NCBI RefSeq assembly: GCF_000444875.1 | Contig: NC_021985.1 | Coordinates: 1,178,001 to 1,242,000, forward strand | DNA: 64,000 nucleotides | From: Streptomyces collinus Tu 365 | GTDB taxonomy: Bacteria; Actinomycetota; Actinomycetes; Streptomycetales; Streptomycetaceae | Reading direction: 5' to 3' | In this document: one piece after another, positions 8,879 through 16,624 of the stretch | Position numbering within the stretch: the stretch's first letter is position 1 | Layout: each line of letters starts with the position of its first letter | Notes under the pieces: model-generated | The model's input: the letters and a program-made list of their open reading frames with translations, nothing else | What the model was told of the DNA's origin: nothing | The model's database searches: none | Program-made: the position numbers and the translations under genes

Positions 8879-8915
8879 AGGATGTTGGAAGCAGTCAAGG
8901 CAAAGAGGAGTCAAA

Positions 8916-9077
8916 ATGGCGCAGGCAGTGCAGGAACGCTCCGTGACCATGACGGACGAGGCGGAACCGGACATGGTTCTCTTCACCGACGAAGAAGGCC
9001 TTGACCTCGACGACGATGTCGAGTTGATCGCCCTGTCATCGGCTACTTTGGGTGCCATCGTCGCGCGGCGCTGCTGA
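8916..9077 (+). CDS. Putative RiPP precursor peptide, 53 residues
   Basis: ATG at 8916 follows GAGGAG at 8905-8910 with ideal spacing and reads 53 codons to TGA. The N-terminal two thirds form an acidic leader-like stretch with an amphipathic patch (FTDEEGLDLDDDVELI), followed by a short hydrophobic-basic end, ALSSATLGAIVARRC, closing on a terminal cysteine. It lies directly before a B12 radical SAM gene and opposite a second modification operon, which is the usual place of a RiPP precursor. The likely core lies within the last 10-15 residues; beta-branched and small residues (Thr, Ile, Val) are possible C-methylation sites, Arg-Arg-Cys is a possible target of the E1 enzyme. No processing motif such as GG or GA is decisive. 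No similarity to a known precursor is recognised. Confidence 0.8.
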   Translation: MAQAVQERSVTMTDEAEPDMVLFTDEEGLDLDDDVELIALSSATLGAIVARRC

Positions 9078-9134
9078 TCGCATCTGATGCCGACTCAGAA
9101 GCGGCTGGCCCTCTCGTTCGCTGGAGAGGGCCAG

Positions 9135-11129
9135 GTGTCGGTTCGATCGTCCACGCGGCATGCGCGCGTGACGCTCGGCCGGCCTTTGATCAATTCCGAT
9201 GTCAATTCTCCGTTCTTCGTTCCTCTCGGACTGCTCTGCATTGCCTCACCGCTGACGGCACATGGTCATCCCACGGTCGTCGTCGACCTGGAGTACGAGC
9301 ACCGGATCGGCGCCTTCGAACCCGGTGACGCCGACTGGCTCGAGCAGACCTGCGCTCGCTTCCTCGCCGCCGATCCCGAGATCCTCGGCCTCACCTGCCT
9401 CGCGGACACTCTCCCGTCATGTCTTCTCATCGGGCGTGAGGTCAAGCGGCTCCGGCCCGATGTCACGGTGGTTCTCGGTGGACCCGGGACGTTCGGTGTC
9501 TTCCCCGACGCCCTCCCGCGCTTCGCCGACTGCGTCGACTTCGTGTGCCGCGGCGAGGGAGAGCTCGCGATCACCGCCCTCGCGGACGCCGTCGCCGACG
9601 GGGCCGATCCCGCCGGGGTGCCCGGCTTCTGGTCGTGCAGGAACGGCCAGGCCGCGTCCAGCGGGCCCCAGCCGACCACGAACCTGAACCTCGTGCCGAT
9701 GCCCGCGTACGACGCCGTCCCGATGGGCGACTACATCCGGCTGTCGACCCCGCACATCTTCGACGTGCACATCGGCTCCGGGTGCACCTACTCGTGCAAG
9801 TTCTGCATGACGTCGACGTTCTGGGACCGCGACTTCCGGATCAAGGATCCCGCGGTCATCCTCGACGAGCTTCGCTTCCTGCATCGCGCGTACGGGGTGA
9901 CCCAGTTCAACTTCCTGCACGACAACTTCGCCAACAAGCGCACGTACCTCGACGAGTTCGTGTCCTACTTCGCCGAGCACAACGACATGTTCGAGTGGGG
10001 CTGCGCGGTCCGGCCGGACAACGTCAACCCGTCCCTTCTGCGGCGTATGGCCGACGCGGGATGCTTCAACATCTTCTGCGGCACGGACGCGGGATCGGAG
10101 AAGATCCTCAAAGCCATGCTGAAGATGCCCTCGACCAAGCGCACCTACGAGTTCTTCCGGTCCGCCCGGGAAGTCGGCATCCAGTTCGAGACGAACACCA
10201 TCGTGGGATACCCGGACGAGAGCGCCGAGGACCTCGAGAAAGCACTGGAGGTCGTTTTCGACGCGATCGCCTACGGCGCCGTCAACAGTGACCTCAGTGT
10301 GCTTCAGCCGCTTCCCGGCGCTGAGATCACGGACGAGTACCGGGCCGAACTCGAACCGCTCGAAAGCGGACTCGACGTCATGGGCACCTTTCTCCCGTCG
10401 GACGTCCGCGCGCTCATCAAGGACAATCCGGCGACCTTCACCGGATTCAGCTTCATTCGCAGCGGAAATCGGGACTACGCCTACTACCAGGACGTGTTGC
10501 GCCTTTCCCGGTACTTCACGCGCCGCTATTACCACCTGCTGCGATTCCTCAAGCAGGGCGCGGGACACACGTACGTCGAACTCATCGACGCGCTGCTCGC
10601 ACGGGCTGCCATGCCCATCGAGGAAGCGCTCGCCGAGATTCTGGCGCCCATGGAGGGCGTGCACGCGCAAGCCGCCAGGGCGCTGTTCGCCTACGACTCC
10701 ATGCTCGCGGAGTTCCGTGGGGACGAGGTCGAGGAAGAGCTCGTCAACGTGTACAGACGGCCCGCCACCGTGGAGGAGAAGCCACACTTCCTGATCGCGG
10801 ACTTCGAGGTCGACATCGTCACGATGATCTCCGATCCGCGCGACATCACCTGGCAGCCGGAGCTGAGCCGTCCGACGGTCGTGGTCGTGTACCGCGCGAG
10901 TGAGGCCGAGGTCTCGACTCTGCGCCTGACACCGGCGCAGGCCAAGATGTTCAAGGCCCTCATGCCGCGCGGGCGGGCAGAACGCGAAGCTCTCCTCGCG
11001 GACATCGCCCCCGGCCGGCTGCGCGAGGTCGCGACGGCGGTGGCAGGGTTGTGCGCGCGGATCGACGCCTCACCGGACGCCCCCGCAGGCACTCCCCCTG
11101 GGGTCGACGCCCCCCTCGTGACCACGTGA
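9135..11129 (+). CDS. Second B12-binding radical SAM enzyme
   Basis: About 664 residues from the GTG at 9135, chosen because GGAGAGGG lies at proper distance; an ATG at 9087, 9 nt after the precursor stop, is possible but lacks a Shine-Dalgarno. The N-terminal half is a cobalamin-binding domain (SPFFVPLGLL, then LRPDVTVVLGGPGTFG), followed by a classical radical SAM motif SGCTYSCKFCMTS with CX3CX2C cysteines near 217, 221 and 224. The C-terminal 200 residues form an extension ending in a helix-turn-helix-like stretch. It is not closely similar to the other radical SAM protein in this cluster. Probable role: methyl transfer or another radical modification of the precursor. It overlaps the next gene by GTGA. 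Confidence 0.9.
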   Translation: MSVRSSTRHARVTLGRPLINSDVNSPFFVPLGLLCIASPLTAHGHPTVVVDLEYEHRIGAFEPGDADWLEQTCARFLAADPEILGLTCLADTLPSCLLIGREVKRLRPDVTVVLGGPGTFGVFPDALPRFADCVDFVCRGEGELAITALADAVADGADPAGVPGFWSCRNGQAASSGPQPTTNLNLVPMPAYDAVPMGDYIRLSTPHIFDVHIGSGCTYSCKFCMTSTFWDRDFRIKDPAVILDELRFLHRAYGVTQFNFLHDNFANKRTYLDEFVSYFAEHNDMFEWGCAVRPDNVNPSLLRRMADAGCFNIFCGTDAGSEKILKAMLKMPSTKRTYEFFRSAREVGIQFETNTIVGYPDESAEDLEKALEVVFDAIAYGAVNSDLSVLQPLPGAEITDEYRAELEPLESGLDVMGTFLPSDVRALIKDNPATFTGFSFIRSGNRDYAYYQDVLRLSRYFTRRYYHLLRFLKQGAGHTYVELIDALLARAAMPIEEALAEILAPMEGVHAQAARALFAYDSMLAEFRGDEVEEELVNVYRRPATVEEKPHFLIADFEVDIVTMISDPRDITWQPELSRPTVVVVYRASEAEVSTLRLTPAQAKMFKALMPRGRAEREALLADIAPGRLREVATAVAGLCARIDASPDAPAGTPPGVDAPLVTT

Positions 11130-12370
11130 GCGCGACGCGCCCGGTCGTTGTCGAAGTGGACGACGACCCGATCCGATGGCACGGGCCCACGGGAGGCGAC
11201 TACCTGAGCCGCTGGTTCGCGGCGGCCAGCCAGCACAGCCGGCTCGATCTCATGTGGGTCGAGGACGACGGGCTGAGCCAGCACTACCGCGTCCAGCGCG
11301 GCGCTGCCTTCTCCGACGGGAGCCCGGTGCGTGCGCGCGATCACGCCCGGGCGATCCGGGCCGCGCTCACGGTCCCGTCGCTCCAGCGGTTCCTGCGCGA
11401 CATCCGCGCGGTCCGCACATCGAAGGACGCGCTCGTCGTCGAGCTGCGCCGCCCGGCGCCGCACCTTCCCAGCCTGCTCCGAAGCGTCGACCTCGCTCCG
11501 ATCTCTTCGTGCGGGCAACTGTCCTCCGGTGCGTACCAGCGTGCCGTGCGCACCGCCGACGACGAGTACTGGCTCGAGCCCGTCAAGACCGGCACGCCAC
11601 CTGTGCGGGTGCTCGTCCGCCGCGATCCGCACGACGCCCCCGAGAGGTTCCGGCGGGGCGAGGTCGATGTGACGTGCGCGACGGCGTTTCCGCTCGACCG
11701 TGTCCCGGACTTCGCGGGCAGCGGGGTGTTCCACACGGCGCCGACCGCGATCGAGATGCGTCTGGAGATCAACCCCGACAGCCCGTCGGCGGTGGGCGAC
11801 GCCGAGTTCCGTCGCCGGCTCCTCGGCGCGCTTCGCTACGACCGCCTCGTCGCACGGTGCTGGAGCGGTGCGGAGCCGGCGGCGCCCGACCACCACGTCG
11901 AGGCACCGCCGAGCACCGTCGGTTCCGGTGTACGGCTGCGCCTGGGGTACTGGGACTACTACCCCAATCTGGACGTGGCCGAGGAGGTCGCGGCCCAGCT
12001 GACCGAGAACCTCGGAGTCGAGATCGAGCTGGCGCCCGCCGACTTCGTCTCGGGCTCGGCGCAGTCCTGCGACGTGCTCCTCGCGTTGCGGGGCCCGCTC
12101 TTCGAGGATCCGATCTGTGCTCTGGACCTGCTCGACCCGGCGCGCCGTGACCCCGTGCTCGCGCCGCTGCTGCACCGGCTGTCCGAAGTCCCGGACGACG
12201 GTGCGGCGTACGACGAACTGCGACGAGCGGTTCGCGAGCGGTGTCCGGTCCTGCCGCTCCTGCGTCTGCGGGGCCACTGGCTGCAACGCGAGGCACTGGG
12301 AGGTCTGCCCTGGCCACCGATGGACGCCGTGCGCTTCCCCCGGTTCAGCTGGAACGCCGATTCCTCATGA
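11126..12370 (+). CDS. Cytosolic SBP family 5-like (peptide-binding) protein
   Basis: A 414-residue protein whose sequence resembles family 5 periplasmic peptide/nickel-binding proteins: YRVQRGAAFSDGSPVRARDHARAI matches in pattern the family region YxLRxGVxFxDGxPxTAxD, and AEFRRRLLGALRYDRL matches the later VRxAlxxAIDRd motif. It starts VSATRPVVVEVDDDP directly in the GTGA overlap with the radical SAM gene, so there is no signal peptide or lipobox, and no ABC permease or ATPase genes are nearby. It is also shorter than the usual 500-550 residues. It is thus probably a cytosolic domain reused to hold the precursor or an intermediate. Comparable leaderless family-5 domains exist in SgrR regulators, but no DNA-binding domain is seen here. 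Confidence 0.7.
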   Translation: MSATRPVVVEVDDDPIRWHGPTGGDYLSRWFAAASQHSRLDLMWVEDDGLSQHYRVQRGAAFSDGSPVRARDHARAIRAALTVPSLQRFLRDIRAVRTSKDALVVELRRPAPHLPSLLRSVDLAPISSCGQLSSGAYQRAVRTADDEYWLEPVKTGTPPVRVLVRRDPHDAPERFRRGEVDVTCATAFPLDRVPDFAGSGVFHTAPTAIEMRLEINPDSPSAVGDAEFRRRLLGALRYDRLVARCWSGAEPAAPDHHVEAPPSTVGSGVRLRLGYWDYYPNLDVAEEVAAQLTENLGVEIELAPADFVSGSAQSCDVLLALRGPLFEDPICALDLLDPARRDPVLAPLLHRLSEVPDDGAAYDELRRAVRERCPVLPLLRLRGHWLQREALGGLPWPPMDAVRFPRFSWNADSS

Positions 12371-12411
12371 CCTCGGCCCGACGGTGATCTCGCTACGAAG
12401 GAAGGCCAGGG

Positions 12412-13362
12412 ATGGCTGACGGAATCGACCGCTACGTTCTCTCGCCCGCGGCGACCTGGTCCCGCGACGGCGACGAGCTGCGCGTTTTTTCCGACGAGGT
12501 ACTGCTGGTCCGACGCTGCCCCGAATCGATGTTCGCATGGCTCGAAGCGGTCTCCGACGAGCCGGCCGGCCTCCCGGCGCCGAGCGGAGGCCACGTGGAC
12601 GCGATCATGCGTACGCTGCTTCGGCTTCGCCTCGTGGTCGCACCGTTCGACCGTTCGTGGCACTCGTCCGCTTGGCGTAACCAGGTCGAGTACTTCGCGG
12701 CCCTGGGTCTGGATGCCGGCGCGGCGCAGGACCGGCTGCGCGCGGCACACGTGACCGTTCTCGGCGTCGGCGGCATCGGCGGCGCGGTGCTGGCCGAGAT
12801 CGTGGGTGCGGGCGTGGGCGGGCTCACGCTCGTGGACGGCGACCGGGTCGCACTGGAGAACCTGAACCGCCAATATCTCTACCGGCGTTGTGACGTCGGA
12901 CGGGCGAAGGTCGATGTGGCCCGCGAGTGGGTGCGCGAGCGCCTCCCCGAAGCGGAGCCGACCGCTGTCATGCAGACCGTCACGACCAGCGAGGCGTTGG
13001 TGCCGCACCTGCGCGAAGGCGGGTTCCTCGTTGTCGCGGCCGACCGTCCCGCGTCGCTGCCGGAACTGTGCGCTGAAGCCTGTCTTGAGCGCGGAGCGTC
13101 GATGATCACGGGAGGCTGCGGCCTGCGCGTAGGGTCGAGCGGACCGCTGATCCGGCCCGCCGACGTCCCGGCCTTCATCGCGTCACGCCAAGAGGCGAGG
13201 GCCACGGCCGGAGCCGCGGTCACACCGATGGCGGCCTCGTTCGGCCCGGTCAACACGCTGGTGGGCGCGACGATGGGCCGTGATCTCATCTTCGGCATAC
13301 TCGGCGTGAGCGCCCGGACGACTGCGCATCGCGTCGAGCTGCTGGGGGCGGCTCTGACCTGA
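12412..13362 (+). CDS. ThiF/MccB-like E1 adenylyltransferase with N-terminal leader-binding-like domain
   Basis: A 316-residue protein of the E1-like (ThiF, MoeB, MccB) superfamily. The ATP-binding Rossmann motif GVGGIGG is at 118-124, followed by VDGDRVALENLNRQ (141-154) and D161...K166, the standard adenylation residues. Residues 1-80 look like a small winged-helix RRE-type domain as seen in RiPP enzymes. No CxxC pairs for zinc are visible, unlike many E1 proteins. Known family members adenylate C-terminal carboxylates (MccB in microcin C7, PaaA in pantocin A act on peptides), so activation of the precursor C-terminus, which ends in cysteine, is a reasonable hypothesis. It stands 41 bp behind the SBP-like gene with AAGGA upstream of the ATG. 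Confidence 0.88.
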   Translation: MADGIDRYVLSPAATWSRDGDELRVFSDEVLLVRRCPESMFAWLEAVSDEPAGLPAPSGGHVDAIMRTLLRLRLVVAPFDRSWHSSAWRNQVEYFAALGLDAGAAQDRLRAAHVTVLGVGGIGGAVLAEIVGAGVGGLTLVDGDRVALENLNRQYLYRRCDVGRAKVDVAREWVRERLPEAEPTAVMQTVTTSEALVPHLREGGFLVVAADRPASLPELCAEACLERGASMITGGCGLRVGSSGPLIRPADVPAFIASRQEARATAGAAVTPMAASFGPVNTLVGATMGRDLIFGILGVSARTTAHRVELLGAALT

Positions 13363-13440
13363 GAATGTGCGGGAGGTGAGCTCTTCGGAGGGCCCCGGCG
13401 GAGGCCCGACGCCGCAGCGGCCTGCCCGGTCACCCGAGGC

Positions 13441-14619
13441 TCACCGCCGTACCCGGGGCATGCCGAGGCCGATCCAGGAGATGATCTCGCGCTGGATCTC
13501 GTTGTTGCCGCCGCCGAAGGTGAAGATCACCGCTGAGCGGTAGCCGCGCTCCAGTTCGCCGTGCAGGACCGCGCCCGCCGAGCCCTCCTTCAGGGGGCCC
13601 GCGGCGGCGGTGATCTCCATGAGCCAGGCGTAGGCGTCCCGGCGGGCCTCGGAGCCGTAGACCTTGACGGCGGAGGCGTCCTGCGGGGTGAGCGTGCCCT
13701 CCTGGACCGCCGAGACCATCTGCCAGTTGAGCAGTCTCATGGCGTCGAGCCGGGTGTGGGTCCGGGCGAGCAGGCGGCGCACCCAGGGCAGGTCGGCCAC
13801 CCGCCGGCCGTCGGCCAGCTTGGTGTCCATCGCCCAGCGCTGCACGTCGTGCAGGGCGCGGATGGCCATCGTGCCGTGCGCGGCGAGGGTGACGCGTTCG
13901 TGGTTGAGCTGGTTGGTGATCAGCCGCCAGCCCCGGTTCTCCTCCCCCACCCGCCGGGAGACGGGGACGCGGATGTCCTCGTAGTAGCTGGCGGTGGTGT
14001 CGTGCGAGGCGAGGGTGTTGATGACGGTGCAGGAGTAGCCCGGGTCGGAGGTCGGGACCAGGAGCATGGTGATGCCCTGGTGCGGCGGTGCCGCCGGGTC
14101 GGTGCGCACGGCGAGCCAGACCCAGTCCGCGGTGTCGCCGTTGGTGGTCCAGATCTTCTGCCCGTTGACGACGTACTCGTCGCCCTCCCGTACGGCGCGT
14201 GTCCTCAGGGACGCCAGGTCGGTGCCGGCCTCGGGCTCGCTGTAGCCGATCGCGAAGTCGATCTCGCCGGACAGGACGCGGGGCAGGAAGTACGCCTTCT
14301 GCTCCTCGGTGCCGTACCGCATGATCGTCGGGCCGACGGTGTTCAGAGCCATCAGCGGCAGCGGCACGCCGGCCTGGGCGGCCTCGTCGAAGAAGATGAA
14401 CTGCTCCATCGCCGTCATGCCGCGCCCGCCGTACTCCGGTGGCCACCCGACGCCGAGCCAGCCGTCGGCGCCGAGGCGGCGGATGGTCTCGCGGTAGAAC
14501 CGCTTCTGCGCGGCGCGGTCGGTGTAGCGCGCGTAGGCGTGTTCGGGTACCAGCTCGGCGAAGTAGGCGCGCAGGTCGCTGCGCAGCCGCTGCTGCTCGG
14601 GCGTGTGGTCGAGGTGCAC
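13441..14619 (-). CDS. Acyl-CoA dehydrogenase
   Basis: A 392-residue flavin-dependent acyl-CoA dehydrogenase. The GTG start at 14619 (VHLDHTPEQQRLRSDL) has GGAGG upstream; an earlier start has none. Family motifs include YSEPEAGTDLASL and GDEYVVNGQKIWTT in the middle and FTFGGGNNEIQREIISW at the C-terminus. It would oxidise acyl-CoA to enoyl-CoA, passing electrons to ETF. It converges on the E1 gene across only 78 bp, which marks the right boundary of the RiPP-like cluster; it has no evident link to that pathway. Confidence 0.93.
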   Translation of the reverse strand: MHLDHTPEQQRLRSDLRAYFAELVPEHAYARYTDRAAQKRFYRETIRRLGADGWLGVGWPPEYGGRGMTAMEQFIFFDEAAQAGVPLPLMALNTVGPTIMRYGTEEQKAYFLPRVLSGEIDFAIGYSEPEAGTDLASLRTRAVREGDEYVVNGQKIWTTNGDTADWVWLAVRTDPAAPPHQGITMLLVPTSDPGYSCTVINTLASHDTTASYYEDIRVPVSRRVGEENRGWRLITNQLNHERVTLAAHGTMAIRALHDVQRWAMDTKLADGRRVADLPWVRRLLARTHTRLDAMRLLNWQMVSAVQEGTLTPQDASAVKVYGSEARRDAYAWLMEITAAAGPLKEGSAGAVLHGELERGYRSAVIFTFGGGNNEIQREIISWIGLGMPRVRR

Positions 14620-14778
14620 GGCGCCTCCAGGGTCCCCAAGGGCGGTCCTGACGGCGCACACCGTAGAACGTGTTCCAGAAATAGGGAATGGCGAGCCGGG
14701 GTCGGATCGCTCGGATCAGCTCGGTCCGCACGGCGGAGGCGGTTCCCCCGCCGCCGCCGGGACGACCGGACCGGCCGG

Positions 14779-15153
14779 TCAGCCCAGGGTGACCATGAAG
14801 TCCGAGCAGGCGTCCGCGCAGACACGGCAGGCGTCGGCGGCCGACTCGGCGCCGGACTGCCCGTCGAAGGCGCGCGCGCAGTCCACCGAGACCGAGCGGC
14901 ACCACTCCAGCTGGACTCTGATCCCCTCCTCGTCCTGACGGTTCTGCTCGGACAGCATCCGGCAGGTCGCGTCGCACACCTCGGCACACATGATGCCCAT
15001 GCGGCGGACGCGCTCCTGCTGCTCGGTGCCGTCCGGATCGAGGAGGCTCGCGCGCACCGCGCAGGCCCTGGCGCACTCGGTGCAGGCCTGGGCACAGGTG
15101 AACCGGTCCTCCAGGAACCTGTAGAGCTGCTGCGGTGAAGTCGACGGGGTCAC
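14779..15153 (-). CDS. Cysteine-rich four-helix-bundle copper-binding-type protein (DUF326)
   Basis: About 124 residues with repeated Cys pairs in helices (FTCAQACTECARACAVRA, CAEVCDATCR, CRVCADACSDF), the pattern of the DUF326 four-helix-bundle family, some of which (Csp proteins) store Cu(I) along the bundle core. It probably binds copper or another soft metal in the cytosol, as there is no clear signal peptide. The start is uncertain: the GTG at 15153 gives the conserved length, a GTG at 15180 is also possible and neither has a good Shine-Dalgarno. Confidence 0.75.
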   Translation of the reverse strand: MTPSTSPQQLYRFLEDRFTCAQACTECARACAVRASLLDPDGTEQQERVRRMGIMCAEVCDATCRMLSEQNRQDEEGIRVQLEWCRSVSVDCARAFDGQSGAESAADACRVCADACSDFMVTLG

Positions 15154-15297
15154 CCCGGGCGGGTAGCCGGACCGCGGCACCGCAAACGTGTTCGGGCGAG
15201 GTGCCGGGACGGAGTCCACGGGGGCCGGACCGGTGCGCGACCACCGATCACGGAAGGTGTCCGGTTCGTCCCGGTCTGGGCGGGGTATTCCTGAGTC

Positions 15298-15663
15298 ATG
15301 AGTACCGCACAGACGCAGCTGGCCGCGGCGAGCGGTCTGATGAGCCTCGTGCTCTTCCTGATAGCGGTGTTGCTCCTGGCCATGCTCGCCGGTGGCTTCT
15401 GGATGAACTCCCGCATCAAGTACCGCGAGTCCCCCCGCCCGCGCCCCGATGAGCAGCCGCACCTGCCACCGGACGGTGCGGTGCACGAGCTGCAGGAGAA
15501 CAGGGAACCCGACGAGATTCCGCAGGTGCCCAAGGGCGGCCGCGCCCTCACCCCGTACGAGCTGACCAACATGCACACCAGAACGAGCGAGAACCAGGAG
15601 CGCCCGCGCTGGAGCAAGGGGTCGAGCGGCTCGTTCGGCGGCGGCGGACTCGGCGCCCACTGA
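15298..15663 (+). CDS. DUF6479-type small membrane protein
   Basis: A 121-residue protein with one transmembrane helix at about residues 14-36 (LMSLVLFLIAVLLLAMLAGG), then a hydrophilic Pro/Glu-rich tail ending in a Gly/Ser-rich stretch (KGSSGSFGGGGLGAH). This is the form of the Streptomyces DUF6479 family, of unknown function. It stands alone, divergent from the DUF326 gene. Orientation is probably N-out with the tail in the cytosol or the reverse; the sequence does not decide. Confidence 0.75.
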   Translation: MSTAQTQLAAASGLMSLVLFLIAVLLLAMLAGGFWMNSRIKYRESPRPRPDEQPHLPPDGAVHELQENREPDEIPQVPKGGRALTPYELTNMHTRTSENQERPRWSKGSSGSFGGGGLGAH

Positions 15664-15755
15664 CCGACACCACCGCACTGTCCACCGGCCCACCGACCCG
15701 ACCATCCGCACCGAACACACCGAACGCACCGGCACCCGGCGAACGACCGGTGCGG

Positions 15756-16235
15756 CTACGGCCCGCGTCGGCCGCCCTCGCCCCGGGAGTCCCCGGCGGC
15801 GTCGAGGCGGCCGACGTGGGCCACGTTGCGCAGGTCCTCCGGGTCCCGGCTGGGCTCGGCCGCGAACCAGGCGTCGAGGATCTCCGTCAGCACCGGCGCC
15901 GAGGTGAGCCGCAGGCTGAGCGCCAGCACGTTGGCGTCGTTCCAGCGGCGGGCGCCCTCCGCCGTGGCGGCGTCGGTGCACAGGGCGGCCCGCACGCCCC
16001 GGACCTCGTTCGCCGCGATGGAGGCACCGGTTCCCGTCCAGCAGCACACGACGGCCTGCTCGGCCGCGCCCTCGGCGACCTCACGGGCGGCCGCCTCCGA
16101 GCAGACCGCCCACTGCGGGTCGGCACCCGGCCGCAAGGCGCCGTGCGCGCTCACCTCGTGGCCGCGCCGGCGCAGTTCCTCGACGAGGAGACGGGCGACG
16201 GGTTCGTCCATGTCGGAGGAGACGGAGATCCGCAT
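15756..16235 (-). CDS. RpiB/LacA/LacB-family sugar-phosphate isomerase
   Basis: A 159-residue protein of the RpiB/LacAB family (ribose-5-phosphate or galactose-6-phosphate isomerases). The core reads RISVSSDMDEPVARLLVEEL, then AVVCCWTGTGASIAANEVRG and RAALCTDAATAEGARRWNDA; the Cys-Trp-Thr-Gly segment corresponds to the active-site loop CxxGxG and the WNDANVLALS segment to RxHNDANVL. Exact substrate unclear; the usual HNDANV histidine is replaced by tryptophan, so it may not be a true ribose-5-phosphate isomerase. Confidence 0.85.
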   Translation of the reverse strand: MRISVSSDMDEPVARLLVEELRRRGHEVSAHGALRPGADPQWAVCSEAAAREVAEGAAEQAVVCCWTGTGASIAANEVRGVRAALCTDAATAEGARRWNDANVLALSLRLTSAPVLTEILDAWFAAEPSRDPEDLRNVAHVGRLDAAGDSRGEGGRRGP

Positions 16236-16330
16236 GTCCCGAGCCTAGCCGCCCCGGGACGGCGCGAAGAGGCCCCGGTGGCGGCCGGCGCCGCCGCCCG
16301 GGGCCGTGCGGACTGTGGGAAGTGCGCGGG

Positions 16331-16534
16331 TCAGGGGTGGTCGGGCTGCTGCGCGGGCGGCACTCCGCCGCCTTCGCCGCCGCCCTTTCCGCCCTTGCCG
16401 CCCTTGTCCTGGCCCTGCCGACGGGCGGCCTCGTCCCGTCCGGCCGCGGCACGGGCCTTGAGCTCGCCGCTGTCCTGCGGGGTGGCGCCCCCCTTGTCAC
16501 TGCGCCGCTGTTCGGGCTGCTGGGGATTGGACAT
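16331..16534 (-). CDS. Small hydrophilic hypothetical protein
   Basis: A 67-residue, very hydrophilic, Gly/Lys/Gln-rich protein (MSNPQQPEQRRSDKGG at the start, GGKGGKGGGEGGGVPPAQQ near the end). The ATG at 16534 has GGAGGGAG eight bases upstream, which supports translation. No domain is recognised; it is probably disordered. Proteins of this form are frequent in Streptomyces. Confidence 0.55.
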   Translation of the reverse strand: MSNPQQPEQRRSDKGGATPQDSGELKARAAAGRDEAARRQGQDKGGKGGKGGGEGGGVPPAQQPDHP

Positions 16535-16624
16535 GCGCCGGACTCCCTCCGGATGGTGCTCGTCATTGCGGGGTCCGGGTTCCCCGGCGGACGCGGGTGA
16601 CGCCCCCGCCGCGCCCCCTCTCAC

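Larger units (their letters stand above)
8511..8915. other. Divergent intergenic control region of the RiPP-like cluster
   Basis: These 405 bp separate the leftward P450 from the rightward precursor gene and hold no convincing gene on either strand. The base composition is visibly less GC-rich than the flanks. It contains the hairpin/operator candidate at 8750-8774 and the promoter candidate at 8849-8878. With no regulator gene inside the cluster, this is where regional control is expected. Confidence 0.6.

Noticed and set aside
8615..9058. Minus-strand frame of 147 codons across the precursor gene
   Set aside because: No ribosome site and no recognisable domain; the plus-strand precursor has a far better start signal. 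It was considered because it also covers the control region.
11126..12370. SBP-like gene as part of a peptide uptake ABC transporter
   Set aside because: No permease or ATPase gene nearby, no signal peptide, and start codon fixed by the GTGA overlap.
13363..13440. GGGCC...GGCCC as terminator between E1 and acyl-CoA dehydrogenase
   Set aside because: The stem is only 5 bp and expected by chance in this composition; a terminator is likely here but cannot be pointed out.
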